Below are positions 11,354 through 18,858 of a stretch of 64,000 bases of DNA, in pieces; within the stretch, counting starts at the first letter, position 1, and each line of letters starts with the position of its first letter. Made by a program: the position numbers and the translations under genes. The DNA comes from Microbacterium sp. Leaf288 (lineage in GTDB: Bacteria; Actinomycetota; Actinomycetes; Actinomycetales; Microbacteriaceae), in contig NZ_LMNI01000012.1 in the NCBI RefSeq assembly GCF_001422925.1, positions 372,345 through 436,344 on the forward strand. The letters run 5' to 3'. The notes under the pieces are model-generated. The model was given only the letters and a program-made list of their open reading frames with translations, did no database searches and had not been told where the DNA came from.

Positions 11354-11359
11354 TAGGGT
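11354..11359 (+). promoter_or_regulatory. -10 box for a leaderless accD mRNA
   Basis: TAGGGT is followed by seven bases and then GTG 11367. No Shine-Dalgarno sequence is present. Confidence 0.6.
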
Positions 11360-11366
11360 GGAATCC

Positions 11367-12965
11367 GTGACTCAAGCGCCAGATCAGCCCGACCTGTCGA
11401 CGACCGCCGGCAAGATCGCCGACCTCCGCGCACGCTTCCAGGAGGCCGTCCTCGATCCCGAGGAGGTCGCGAAGGAGAAGCAGCACGCGAAGGGCAAGGG
11501 CACCGCGCGGGAGCGCATCGAGATGCTCCTCGACACCGGCAGCTTCGTCGAGCTCGACGAGTACGTGCGTCACCGCACGACCGCCTTCGGCATGGACCGC
11601 TCGCGTCCGTACGGCGACTCGGTCGTCACCGGCGTCGGCACGATCCACGGCCGCACCGTCGCGGTGTACTCGCAGGACTTCTCGACGTTCGGCGGCTCTC
11701 TCGGCGAGGTCGCCGGCGAGAAGATCATCAAGGTCATGGAGTTCGCCCTGCGCAGCGGCATCCCCATCGTCGGCATCCTCGACTCCGGCGGCGCGCGCAT
11801 CCAGGAGGGCGTGGTCGCCCTCGGCAAGTACGGCGAGATCTTCCGCCTCAACACCCGCGCATCGGGCGTCATCCCCCAGATCTCGATCATCATGGGCCCG
11901 GCCGCGGGTGGCGCGGTCTACTCCCCCGCTCTCACCGACTTCGTCGTGATGGTCGACAAGACCAGCCAGATGTTCGTCACCGGCCCCGACGTCATCAAGA
12001 CCGTGACCGGCGAGGACGTCGGCATGGAGGAGCTCGGCGGCGCGCACACGCACAACACCCGCTCGGGTGTCGCGCACTACCTCGCCGAAGACGAGGACGA
12101 CGCGATCGACTACGTGCGGTCGATGCTCGGATTCCTCCCCGACAACAACATGGCGGAGCTGCCGGTCTACGAGACGGGCTTCGAATTCGAGACGACGGAT
12201 GCTGACCGCGCGCTGAACGCGGTCATCCCCGACTCGCCGAACCAGCCGTACGACATCCACCAGGTGATCCGCGGCATCGTCGACGCCGAGGACTTCCTCG
12301 AGGTGCAGCCGCTGTTCGCGCCGAACATCGTCATCGGCTTCGGCCGCGTCGAGGGCCGCTCCGTGGGCATCATCGCCAACCAGCCCTCGCAGATGGCCGG
12401 AACGCTCAACATCGAGGCGGGCGAGAAGGCGAGTCGCTTCGTGCGGTTCTGCGACGCCTTCTCGATCCCGATCGTCACGCTCGTCGACGTGCCCGGCTAC
12501 CTCCCCGGCACCGACCAGGAGTGGACGGGCGTCATCCGCCGCGGCGCCAAGCTCCTCTACGCCTACGCCGAGGCGACCGTGCCGCTGGTGACCGTGATCC
12601 TGCGCAAGGCCTACGGCGGCGCCTACATCGTGATGGGCTCGAAGCAGCTCGGCGCCGATGTGAACCTCGCGTGGCCGACGGCCGAGATCGCCGTCATGGG
12701 CGGCCAGGGTGCCGTCAACATCCTCTATCGCGGCGAGATCAAGAAGGCGGAGGAGAACGGCGAAGACGTCGCCGCCGTCCGCACGCGCCTCGCGAACGAG
12801 TACACCTACAACGTGGCCTCGCCGTTCCTCGCCGCCGAGCGCGGCGAGCTCGACGGCATCATCGAGCCGGCCGCGACCCGCGTCTCGATCGCCAAGGCCC
12901 TCCGCGCCCTCCGCGGCAAGCGCGCGAGCCTGCCGCCCAAGAAGCACGGGAACATCCCGCTGTGA
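11367..12965 (+). CDS. accD: Acyl-CoA/propionyl-CoA carboxylase beta (carboxyltransferase) subunit
   Basis: The beta subunit moves CO2 from carboxybiotin to an acyl-CoA (acetyl-, propionyl- or longer), feeding malonyl- or methylmalonyl-CoA into lipid synthesis. At 532 residues it is the AccD5/PccB type. Motifs are [40 protein letters not shown] and [16 protein letters not shown] (the two oxyanion-hole glycine regions), VPGYLPG and [14 protein letters not shown]. The substrate-selecting residue (Asp/Ile/Cys in Streptomyces and mycobacterial studies) lies in a C-terminal part I cannot align reliably here. The epsilon gene overlaps its stop (GTGA) and the biotin-carrying alpha gene is 5.9 kb downstream. 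Confidence 0.96.
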   Translation: MTQAPDQPDLSTTAGKIADLRARFQEAVLDPEEVAKEKQHAKGKGTARERIEMLLDTGSFVELDEYVRHRTTAFGMDRSRPYGDSVVTGVGTIHGRTVAVYSQDFSTFGGSLGEVAGEKIIKVMEFALRSGIPIVGILDSGGARIQEGVVALGKYGEIFRLNTRASGVIPQISIIMGPAAGGAVYSPALTDFVVMVDKTSQMFVTGPDVIKTVTGEDVGMEELGGAHTHNTRSGVAHYLAEDEDDAIDYVRSMLGFLPDNNMAELPVYETGFEFETTDADRALNAVIPDSPNQPYDIHQVIRGIVDAEDFLEVQPLFAPNIVIGFGRVEGRSVGIIANQPSQMAGTLNIEAGEKASRFVRFCDAFSIPIVTLVDVPGYLPGTDQEWTGVIRRGAKLLYAYAEATVPLVTVILRKAYGGAYIVMGSKQLGADVNLAWPTAEIAVMGGQGAVNILYRGEIKKAEENGEDVAAVRTRLANEYTYNVASPFLAAERGELDGIIEPAATRVSIAKALRALRGKRASLPPKKHGNIPL

Positions 12966-13213
12966 GCCCAGCAGACGAGGGCATGGACGTGGATGCTGCG
13001 CCCCAGGGCCCGACCATCGAGGTCCTCCGTGGCGCGCCCACCGAGGTGGAACTCGCCGCGCTCATCGCCGTCGTGAGCGAGGCGTACACCGGTGAAGCAG
13101 CCGAAGCCGTCGCGGACGACCGCACGAGCCGCACCGGCTGGGAGCTCTCGCAGCGTGCGCTGCGGCAGCCACTCGATCGGGACCTCGGCTGGGGCCGGTT
13201 CGGGAGCGTCTGA
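12962..13213 (+). CDS. accE: Acyl-CoA carboxylase epsilon subunit
   Basis: This 83-residue protein has the short conserved block [18 protein letters not shown] at about 20-37, a hallmark of the actinobacterial carboxylase epsilon subunit. A short tail containing [11 protein letters not shown] follows. The epsilon subunit stabilises the alpha-beta complex and raises activity in Streptomyces and mycobacteria. GTG 12962 overlaps the accD stop (GTGA), so expression is coupled. A seven-base inverted repeat begins at its stop codon. Confidence 0.85.
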   Translation: MSPADEGMDVDAAPQGPTIEVLRGAPTEVELAALIAVVSEAYTGEAAEAVADDRTSRTGWELSQRALRQPLDRDLGWGRFGSV

Positions 13214-13229
13214 CAGTGAACGCTGTCAG
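13210..13229. repeat. Inverted repeat across the accE stop codon
   Basis: CTGACAG (13210-13216) and CTGTCAG (13223-13229) face each other across six bases. It is directly upstream of a strong GGAGG site at 13231-13235. It could be a small hairpin or a protein-binding dyad controlling the short frame that follows; the sequence alone does not decide. Confidence 0.5.
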
Positions 13230-13238
13230 CGGAGGTTT

Positions 13239-13361
13239 ATGGACCCCGTCCATCGCTCGGCGGGCTTGTCCCCCGAAATACCTACAGACACACCCCTTGC
13301 AACCCCGAGATACTTGACTCGCTGGAACGCTTCTGCGTTCGGTCGATCCGACACCGCTTAG
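13239..13361 (+). CDS. Possible 40-residue protein behind accE
   Basis: ATG 13239 has a near-consensus ribosome binding site (AGCGGAGG, ending 13235) only three bases ahead, better than most genes here though the spacing is short. The frame ends at TAG 13359-13361 and encodes 40 residues starting MDPVHRSAGLSPEIP. Composition is polar without a membrane helix or cysteine motif. Codon bias is weak over so short a span. It may be a small protein co-transcribed with accDE or a chance frame. I do not recognise it. Confidence 0.33.
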   Translation: MDPVHRSAGLSPEIPTDTPLATPRYLTRWNASAFGRSDTA

Positions 13362-13412
13362 CGGATGCCCCGGATCCGGCCATGCGGATGGTTTTCGGGT
13401 AACCTTCCGCGC

Positions 13413-13447
13413 AGGCGAGGGGCGGGCGGCTTCGCCGCCCCTCGCCT
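13413..13447. terminator. Strong bidirectional hairpin between accE and the histidine-kinase gene cluster
   Basis: AGGCGAGGGGCGG at 13413-13425 pairs with CCGCCCCTCGCCT at 13435-13447, with a GC-rich apex ending TTCG. T-rich sequence follows on the plus strand (tccttcattt). It lies between two convergent units and can end both. The remaining bases of the 13362-13582 gap show nothing I can assign. Confidence 0.7.
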
Positions 13448-13582
13448 CCTTCATTTCCCGCTCTCCGCCAGGAATCCCCTCCCCCTTTCCGGCGGGGAGC
13501 GAGTCTGCCATCGGAACCGGCGCGGATCAGACGTCCGCGGGCGCGCCGGGTGGCAGCATCCCCCTCCGTCGAGAGGTGAGGG

Positions 13583-14701
13583 TCAGGCTCTGCCCGGGTG
13601 CGGGATCTCGCGCCACAGGTCGACGGAGTCCTCGTCGCTGGGTCCGCCCACGGAGGGCGAGCGGCCGACCACGGTGACCGCGATGCGCTCGTCGGGCGAC
13701 GTGCGGATGTAGAGACGGTCCGAGCTCGCCGATCGCAGGGTCTCGGCCAGCTGCGCGCGGATGATGCCCAGCGTCTCGTCATCGACGTCGTCGAGTCCGC
13801 CCTCGTCGAGCACGGTGACGTTGGCGCCGCGGCGGCGTGCCCGCTCGAGCTCCGCGCGCACCTCGTCGTCGAGCAGCCGCGGGCCGCGCATCTCGTCGCG
13901 CAGCCGCCCCTCGGCGATGCGCGCCTCGAGGCGATCAGCCTCGGTGAGCACGCCCGCATGAGCGACCGTACGTGTGAGCACGGGGCCGGCGACGGCGAGC
14001 GCGCGCTGCACCTGCACGCGCCGCTCGCGCTGGCGGACCACCTGCGAGGTCTGCCATCCCGTCGCGGCGCGCTGGAGCCGCGTGAGCCGCGAGGTGTCGC
14101 GCGCGGCACGGTCCATGGAGAACACCAGCAGCTGGGCGCACGTCACCCAGACGATCGAGCCGACGAGCCCGAGGGCGAGTGCATTGAGCGGGCCCATCCA
14201 GAGGAACGACGCGATCGTGAGGAGGATGATCCCCGCCCACGCCGTCCAGGGACGACGGCGCACCATGACGATGGTCATGAGAGCGCCGATCCCCCCGAGG
14301 TACCACGTCGCGAAGGAGACCGTGCGGGCGGTCTCGCCGACCGCGATGGGGATGGCGTTCGGCACGATCACCGCGCAGGCGAGGGCGAGGACCTGGGCTG
14401 TCACCGGCAACGGCAGCGGGCCCCGGATGCCTTCCCCGGCGGGGTGCGGCGCCGCCTGCGCCTCGAGACTCTCGAGCGACTCGCCGTCGGCCGAGCGGGC
14501 CGCGCGAGGGGACGGACTCGAGCGTTGCGATGACGGCTGCCAGAAGATGCACAGCCAGGTCACCGCGAGGTAGATCCCGACGGAGATGACGATGATGAGC
14601 GGCTGCGGGATCGGCCGCCCGGTCCACAGCAGACCTCTCGCGGCGAAGTAGGCGGTGAAGGCCACGCCGAGCACCGTGAGGACGTTCTTGACGCTGATCA
14701 T
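13583..14701 (-). CDS. Multi-pass membrane protein of unknown function, coupled to a histidine kinase
   Basis: This 372-residue protein has about six hydrophobic helices (near 5-25, 34-54, 100-118, 130-148, 152-170 and 176-196). A long charged C-terminal domain (200-372) follows, rich in Arg/Glu and beginning FSMDRAARDTSRLTRLQRA. The C-terminal half contains ARRRGANVTVLDEGG and DRLYIRTSPDERIAVTVVG, which could be a degenerate sensor or ATPase-like fold, but I cannot place it in a family. ATG 14701 overlaps the kinase stop (ATGA), so it is the third gene of a response regulator-kinase-membrane protein operon and may be an accessory sensor. Confidence 0.7.
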   Translation of the reverse strand: MISVKNVLTVLGVAFTAYFAARGLLWTGRPIPQPLIIVISVGIYLAVTWLCIFWQPSSQRSSPSPRAARSADGESLESLEAQAAPHPAGEGIRGPLPLPVTAQVLALACAVIVPNAIPIAVGETARTVSFATWYLGGIGALMTIVMVRRRPWTAWAGIILLTIASFLWMGPLNALALGLVGSIVWVTCAQLLVFSMDRAARDTSRLTRLQRAATGWQTSQVVRQRERRVQVQRALAVAGPVLTRTVAHAGVLTEADRLEARIAEGRLRDEMRGPRLLDDEVRAELERARRRGANVTVLDEGGLDDVDDETLGIIRAQLAETLRSASSDRLYIRTSPDERIAVTVVGRSPSVGGPSDEDSVDLWREIPHPGRA

Positions 14702-15948
14702 GCCGACGGCTCCCGCCAGATGAGCCGCACGACGGTGCCGTGGGGTCCTGACTCCAGTTCGGCGCGCCCGCCCACCGCGGCCACTCGCGCGACGATCGAC
14801 GCGCGGATGCCCAGGCGGTCATCGGGGACGGCATCCAGGTCGAATCCCTCTCCCGCATCGTGGACTTCGACGCGCACCGTCCCGTACGCGGCATGAAGCA
14901 CGACGCCCAGCCCGGCGCCACCCGCGTGCTGGACCGCGTTGGCGATGGCCTGCGTCGCGGCCAGGGTGAGGGCTCGGGCCACGCGCCCGGGGATGGACGG
15001 GGCATCCGGGTCGATCTCGTTCTGCACATCGACGTCGACGCCCAGCTCGTCGGCGGCCTGAGCGATCTCCTCGGACAGCACGGCCGGCGCCCAGGGCTCG
15101 TCGGGCCCCTCGTGCTCGTCCTGCTCGGTGTTGGCCAGCCGGGTGAGCGCCTCGCGCGCCATGGTCGCCGCGAGCGTGCGCTCCCGGGGTGTCGTCGCCC
15201 GCTCCGCGGCGATCAGCGCAGCCAGCACGCTGTCATGCATGAGCGCCGCCACCGCCACGCGCTCCTGCTCCGCGGCGTCGGCGGCAGCCGCCTTCGCGTA
15301 CGAGGAGACGGCCTGCGCCCGGGTCTTGTCGACGTTCACCGCCACCGATCGGAACAGCCACCCCAGGGTGAGGATGATGCCGCCGAGGATGAGCGCGAAG
15401 CTCACGTCGAGGATCACGACCGGCCAGTAGACGGGTTCGAAGCCGACCTGGATCATCCGGACGACACCGAACAGCAGCGGCAGGGCGATCGTGAACGCGA
15501 TCTGGAGCGGGAAGGGAAAGGCGAGCACGGCCGCCAGCGTCGCGAGGTTGAGCAGGTACCAGATCCACGGCTCGTCCGGCGTCGGAGGTTCGACGCCCGC
15601 CGTGGCGATCGGCCACGCGAGCAGCACGAGGACGTAGATGATCGCGAAGACGCCCGCCGCCGGGCGCACACCCCGGCCGACCACGCACGCGAGCACCATC
15701 ACGCCGAGCGCGCCGAACACCACGACCATGAGCGGGACGTGCCACCCCGGGCGTTCCGGGGCGGGCCCTAGAGCGCTCAGGAACGACTGGAGTCCGAGGA
15801 TCAGCGAGCCGAAGCCGCCGGCGACGAGCGAGATGATGCGCTCGACGCGGGACCGGGTGAACGACCCGATCCCGGCGGTCGTCTGCGGCGAGTGCGCGAT
15901 CTGCCCCCACGCCGTGTCGAGCACGCCGGTCTGTGCGTCAGCGGCCAC
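14698..15948 (-). CDS. Membrane sensor histidine kinase (NarL-partner type)
   Basis: This 416-residue kinase has six predicted helices in residues 36-200 with no large extracellular loop. A short coiled linker leads to a phosphoacceptor region VAALMHDSVL with His238, which departs from the usual LHD-x-hydrophobic-GH pattern. The ATPase domain has the N box around Asn337 (IANAVQHAGG), DAGEGF at 364-369 and LGIRAS. GTG 15948 is chosen because it follows GGGAG in the end of the response-regulator gene, overlapping it by 11 bases. The stimulus is unknown; a mostly membrane-embedded sensor suggests envelope or lipid signals. Confidence 0.85.
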   Translation of the reverse strand: MAADAQTGVLDTAWGQIAHSPQTTAGIGSFTRSRVERIISLVAGGFGSLILGLQSFLSALGPAPERPGWHVPLMVVVFGALGVMVLACVVGRGVRPAAGVFAIIYVLVLLAWPIATAGVEPPTPDEPWIWYLLNLATLAAVLAFPFPLQIAFTIALPLLFGVVRMIQVGFEPVYWPVVILDVSFALILGGIILTLGWLFRSVAVNVDKTRAQAVSSYAKAAAADAAEQERVAVAALMHDSVLAALIAAERATTPRERTLAATMAREALTRLANTEQDEHEGPDEPWAPAVLSEEIAQAADELGVDVDVQNEIDPDAPSIPGRVARALTLAATQAIANAVQHAGGAGLGVVLHAAYGTVRVEVHDAGEGFDLDAVPDDRLGIRASIVARVAAVGGRAELESGPHGTVVRLIWREPSA

Positions 15949-16615
15949 GCGTGACGTCTCCCGGGTCCGCCGCGGGCTCGACCAGGATGCCGTCTTCGAC
16001 GGCGCGATGCAGCAGATCGATCTTCGTCGGTGCGGGCCTGCCGACCTCGACGTACTTGACGCGGATGCGCGTGATGTTCTCCTTCGCCGTCGAGTACGCG
16101 ACCCCGAGGCGATCGGCGACCACCTTGAGCGGCAGCCCGGCGGCGTACAGACGGAGCACGTCGCGCTCGCGCGCCGACAGCTGCGCATCGGCGAAGGCAC
16201 GGTCACCTTCGACGGCACTGGCCCACTCGACGTTGTTGAGCGGCTCGCCGCGCGCGACCGTGTGCACCGCCGCGATCACGTCGCCGATGGGCGAGGACTT
16301 GCTGACGACGCCGGCGGCACCGGCGGAGAGCGCCTCTCGCACGGCCGCGGGCCGGTCGGCGACACTGTGGATGATGACGCTCGATCCGTCGAGCACGAGG
16401 CGTCGCACGTTCTCGGTGACGGTGGTGCCGTCGCCGAGCGTCAGATCGAGCACCACCACGTCGGCGGGCGCCTGCCGCGAGAATGCACGCCAGTCGACGT
16501 ACTCGGTGACAGTGCTGCCCGAGAAGGCGACGGTCATCGTCTCGGCGCGGGCGCACGCCGCCTCGAGGCCGAGCCGGACCGACTCGTGATCGTCGATGAA
16601 GGCCACCCGCGTCAT
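15938..16615 (-). CDS. LuxR/NarL-family response regulator
   Basis: This 225-residue protein has a receiver domain (about 1-120) with acidic Asp8-Asp9, phosphoacceptor Asp57 (VVVLDLTLGDG), Ser in IIHSVAD and Lys in GVVSKSS. A LuxR-type helix-turn-helix follows (about 143-205, LSARERDVLRLYAAGLPLKVVADRL). It should bind DNA as a dimer after phosphorylation by the kinase whose start lies inside its end. Targets are not visible; autoregulation would act on the leaderless promoter at 16622. Confidence 0.92.
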   Translation of the reverse strand: MTRVAFIDDHESVRLGLEAACARAETMTVAFSGSTVTEYVDWRAFSRQAPADVVVLDLTLGDGTTVTENVRRLVLDGSSVIIHSVADRPAAVREALSAGAAGVVSKSSPIGDVIAAVHTVARGEPLNNVEWASAVEGDRAFADAQLSARERDVLRLYAAGLPLKVVADRLGVAYSTAKENITRIRVKYVEVGRPAPTKIDLLHRAVEDGILVEPAADPGDVTRGR

Positions 16616-16621
16616 TCCGCC

Positions 16622-16627
16622 AGCCTA
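16622..16627 (-). promoter_or_regulatory. -10 box for a leaderless response-regulator mRNA
   Basis: TAGGCT on the minus strand lies six bases before ATG 16615, at the end of the upstream methyltransferase gene. Confidence 0.55.
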
Positions 16628-16637
16628 GCGACGAGTG

Positions 16638-17984
16638 TCACGCGCGGGTGAGAACCGCCACGGCTTCGACGTGATGCGAATTCGGAAAAAGGTCCAGGCC
16701 ATCGACACTTGCGACCTCGTACCCGCCAGCACGGAAGGTCGCGATGTCGCGGGCGAGCGCGACGGGGTCGCACGCGACGTAGACGACGGTCGCGGGCGCG
16801 AGCGAGGTCAGGTGGTCGACGACCTCGCGGCCGGCTCCCGAGCGGGGCGGGTCGAGCAGGACGACCCCACGCGACAGCCGCTCGCGTTCGGGGACGGATG
16901 CCTCGGCCGCGAGCCGCGCGAGCCACCGGTCGACGCGCCCGGTCTCGGCGCGAGCCCCGACCCACTCGGCGAGGTTGTCCCCCGCATGCTCGGTCGCGCG
17001 CGCGTCGGACTCGACGCTCGTCACGCGGGTCGAGGATCCGCCGAGGTCGCCGAGCGTCGCGGCGAAGAGGCCGACGCCGCCGTACAGGTCCAGGTGCCAG
17101 GCGTCGGGGTCGACGGCGGCGGCATCGCCGGGGAGCGCGCCGAGCGCTGCGGCGACGGTGGTGGTGAGGGTGTGCGCCGCCAGACGGTGGACCTGCCAGA
17201 AGCCGCCGGCATCGACGCGGAAGCCGCGGCCGCCGACGCTCTCGAGGACGACCTCGGGAGCGGGCGCCTTGCGATGCCGGGGGGTCGCGGCCCGAGCGCC
17301 GCGTCCGCGGCGGGCCGCAGCATCCGATGTCCGTACCGGCCGTGGAAGCGTGAGGACGCGACCGTCCGCCGGCTGGATGAGATCGATGCGACCGGGCTCG
17401 CTGGCGGCGAGCGCGAGCGCAGCGCGCTCCACGGCCGGCGTGGCGAGGGGCAGGTCCTCGAGCGGGACCACACGGTGGCTGCGCGCGGCGTACTGGCCGA
17501 CGTTGCCGTCCGCGTCCACGTGCAGGCTCACCCGGGTGCGCCACCCGGTGCCGTCGACCGACTCGCCGTCGGCTTCGGCACCGTCGAGGGCGGGAACCGG
17601 CGCGACGCCGCTCATCGTGGCGACCGGGTCGGTGATGCCGCCGAACCGGTGCAGCGCGTCGAGCAGCACCTCGAGCTTGAGCGCACGCTGGTGCTCGAGC
17701 GCGATGTGGCCGAAGTCGGCACCGCCGGGCCGCTGCTCCGGTGGGATGTCGACATCGGCTTGGCGCCAGACGTGCAGCTGCCGGTGCGGCGATGCCTCGA
17801 GCACCTCGAGCGTCTCGCCGCGCCAGAACGACTTCTTCCCGGTGTCGGTGAGCCGCACGCGCACGCGCTCCCCCGGGATCGTGTCGGGCACGAACACGAC
17901 GCGGCCTTCGTGCCGGGCGACGAAGACGCCGCCGTGGGCGACGCCCGTGATGTCGAGATCGAGGATGCCGCCGGTTTCACTCAC
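16638..17984 (-). CDS. TrmA/RlmD-like class I RNA (uracil-5) methyltransferase
   Basis: This 448-residue enzyme has an N-terminal TRAM domain (about 4-62, ITGVAHGGVFVARHEGRVVF). A central insert follows, then a SAM-binding Rossmann domain with HLDLYGGVGLFAATLG, LDPPRSGAG, the catalytic cysteine in VYVACDPVALARD and a terminal NSHHVEAVAVL with the general-base Glu. The four cysteines that hold an iron-sulfur cluster in E. coli RlmD are absent. It probably methylates uracil C5 in tRNA or 23S rRNA; sequence does not say which. GTG 17984 follows a TAGGCT box by six bases, back to back with maf. Confidence 0.88.
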   Translation of the reverse strand: MSETGGILDLDITGVAHGGVFVARHEGRVVFVPDTIPGERVRVRLTDTGKKSFWRGETLEVLEASPHRQLHVWRQADVDIPPEQRPGGADFGHIALEHQRALKLEVLLDALHRFGGITDPVATMSGVAPVPALDGAEADGESVDGTGWRTRVSLHVDADGNVGQYAARSHRVVPLEDLPLATPAVERAALALAASEPGRIDLIQPADGRVLTLPRPVRTSDAAARRGRGARAATPRHRKAPAPEVVLESVGGRGFRVDAGGFWQVHRLAAHTLTTTVAAALGALPGDAAAVDPDAWHLDLYGGVGLFAATLGDLGGSSTRVTSVESDARATEHAGDNLAEWVGARAETGRVDRWLARLAAEASVPERERLSRGVVLLDPPRSGAGREVVDHLTSLAPATVVYVACDPVALARDIATFRAGGYEVASVDGLDLFPNSHHVEAVAVLTRA

Positions 17985-17990
17985 CCGACG

Positions 17991-17996
17991 AGCCTA
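17991..17996 (-). promoter_or_regulatory. -10 box for the leaderless RNA methyltransferase mRNA
   Basis: TAGGCT on the minus strand, six bases before GTG 17984. It is paired with the divergent maf box 14 bases away, so the two polymerases would share a very short region. Confidence 0.55.
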
Positions 17997-18009
17997 CGTC
18001 CCCGCCCCG

Positions 18010-18015
18010 TACTGT
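18010..18015 (+). promoter_or_regulatory. -10 box for a leaderless maf mRNA
   Basis: TACTGT followed by GAGGGG and ATG 18022. The GAGGGG could also act as a ribosome site, but its spacing to ATG is zero, so leaderless initiation is more likely. Confidence 0.5.
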
Positions 18016-18021
18016 GAGGGG

Positions 18022-18729
18022 ATGCGCGTCTGCCTCGCCTCGACCTCGCCCGCCCGGCTCATGCTGCTCGGGCAGTTCGGCATCCGTCCGCTCACCATCG
18101 CCCCCGACGTGGACGAGGAGGCCGTCATCGCCGCGGTCGAGGCGGCCGAGGCCCGCACGCTCGCGCCCGACGAGCACGTCCTGCTGCTCGCGCGGCGCAA
18201 GGCGGCGGAGGTCGCGGCGCGGCTGCGCGACGACATCCCGGGGTTCGACGGCATCGTGATCGGCGGCGACTCGATGTTCGAGCTCGACGGCGAGGTGCTC
18301 GGCAAGCCCTACACGCCCGAGAACGCAGCCGCCCGCTGGCGCGCGATGCGTGGGCGCACCGGCGTGCTGCACTCGGGCCACGCCGTGGTGCGCATCGAGC
18401 CGGGCCAACCCCCGCGCGAGGTGCACGCGACGGCTGCGGCATCCGTCTCCTTCGTCGCTGACGTGACGGATGCCGAGATCGACGCGTACGTCTCGACCGG
18501 CGAGCCCTTGCACGTGGCGGGCGCGTTCACGGTCGACAGCCTCGGCGGCGCGTTCATCGAGCGGGTCGAGGGCGATCCCTCGACGGTCGTCGGCATGTCC
18601 GTGTCGACGTTGCGGCAGCTCGTGCACGAGGTGGGCGTGGAGTGGACATCGCTCTGGAACACGTCGGATCCGTCGCTCGGTCCCACCGAGATCGACGAGA
18701 AGTCGTTCGTGGAAGACGGGGCGCAGTGA
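18022..18729 (+). CDS. maf: Maf family nucleoside-triphosphate pyrophosphatase
   Basis: Maf proteins hydrolyse non-canonical or excess pyrimidine/modified nucleoside triphosphates to monophosphates. The 235-residue protein starts MRVCLASTSPARLMLL (Maf S-x-S-P-x-R loop) and has DVDEEA, LLLARRKAAEVA, VIGGDSMFELDGEVLGKP (catalytic Asp) and FTVDSLGGAFIERVEGDPSTVVG. It is somewhat longer than the E. coli form, as in other actinobacteria. It lies between accD-accE and the biotin-carrying subunit, the same order I recall in mycobacteria. Its 3' end carries a 20-base direct repeat continuing past the stop. Confidence 0.92.
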   Translation: MRVCLASTSPARLMLLGQFGIRPLTIAPDVDEEAVIAAVEAAEARTLAPDEHVLLLARRKAAEVAARLRDDIPGFDGIVIGGDSMFELDGEVLGKPYTPENAAARWRAMRGRTGVLHSGHAVVRIEPGQPPREVHATAAASVSFVADVTDAEIDAYVSTGEPLHVAGAFTVDSLGGAFIERVEGDPSTVVGMSVSTLRQLVHEVGVEWTSLWNTSDPSLGPTEIDEKSFVEDGAQ

Positions 18730-18769
18730 GGGCGTTCCCTTTGTGGGGTACGGGGCGCAGTGAGGGCGT
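18716..18769. repeat. 20-bp direct repeat spanning the maf stop codon (34-bp period)
   Basis: The 20-base segment beginning ACGGGGCGCAGTGAG occurs at 18716-18735 and again at 18750-18769. The intervening 14 bases are similar to the 14 after the second copy, so this looks like an aged 34-bp tandem duplication of the gene end. The stop codon lies in the first copy. Confidence 0.8.
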
Positions 18770-18801
18770 AACCGTTGTAGTAGGAATCCCACGTTTCTCG
18801 T

Positions 18802-18819
18802 CGGTTCTTGTACGAACCG
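18802..18819. promoter_or_regulatory. Inverted repeat upstream of the biotin-carrying carboxylase gene
   Basis: CGGTTC (18802-18807) and GAACCG (18814-18819) face each other across TTGTAC. The dyad ends 26 bases before the -10 box at 18846, a position where an activator or repressor could bind. No known consensus is recognised. Confidence 0.35.
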
Positions 18820-18845
18820 CTCAAAAGCCCTCGGGATGCCGTCGG

Positions 18846-18851
18846 TAGGCT
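18846..18851 (+). promoter_or_regulatory. -10 box for a leaderless mRNA of the carboxylase alpha subunit
   Basis: TAGGCT followed by seven bases and ATG 18859, with no ribosome binding site. Confidence 0.6.
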
Positions 18852-18858
18852 GGCACTC

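Noticed and set aside
10452..12947. An 831-codon minus-strand frame joined to birA
   Set aside because: The upstream two thirds is the antisense of accD with Arg/Asp-rich low-complexity translation; birA homology begins at ATG 11261.
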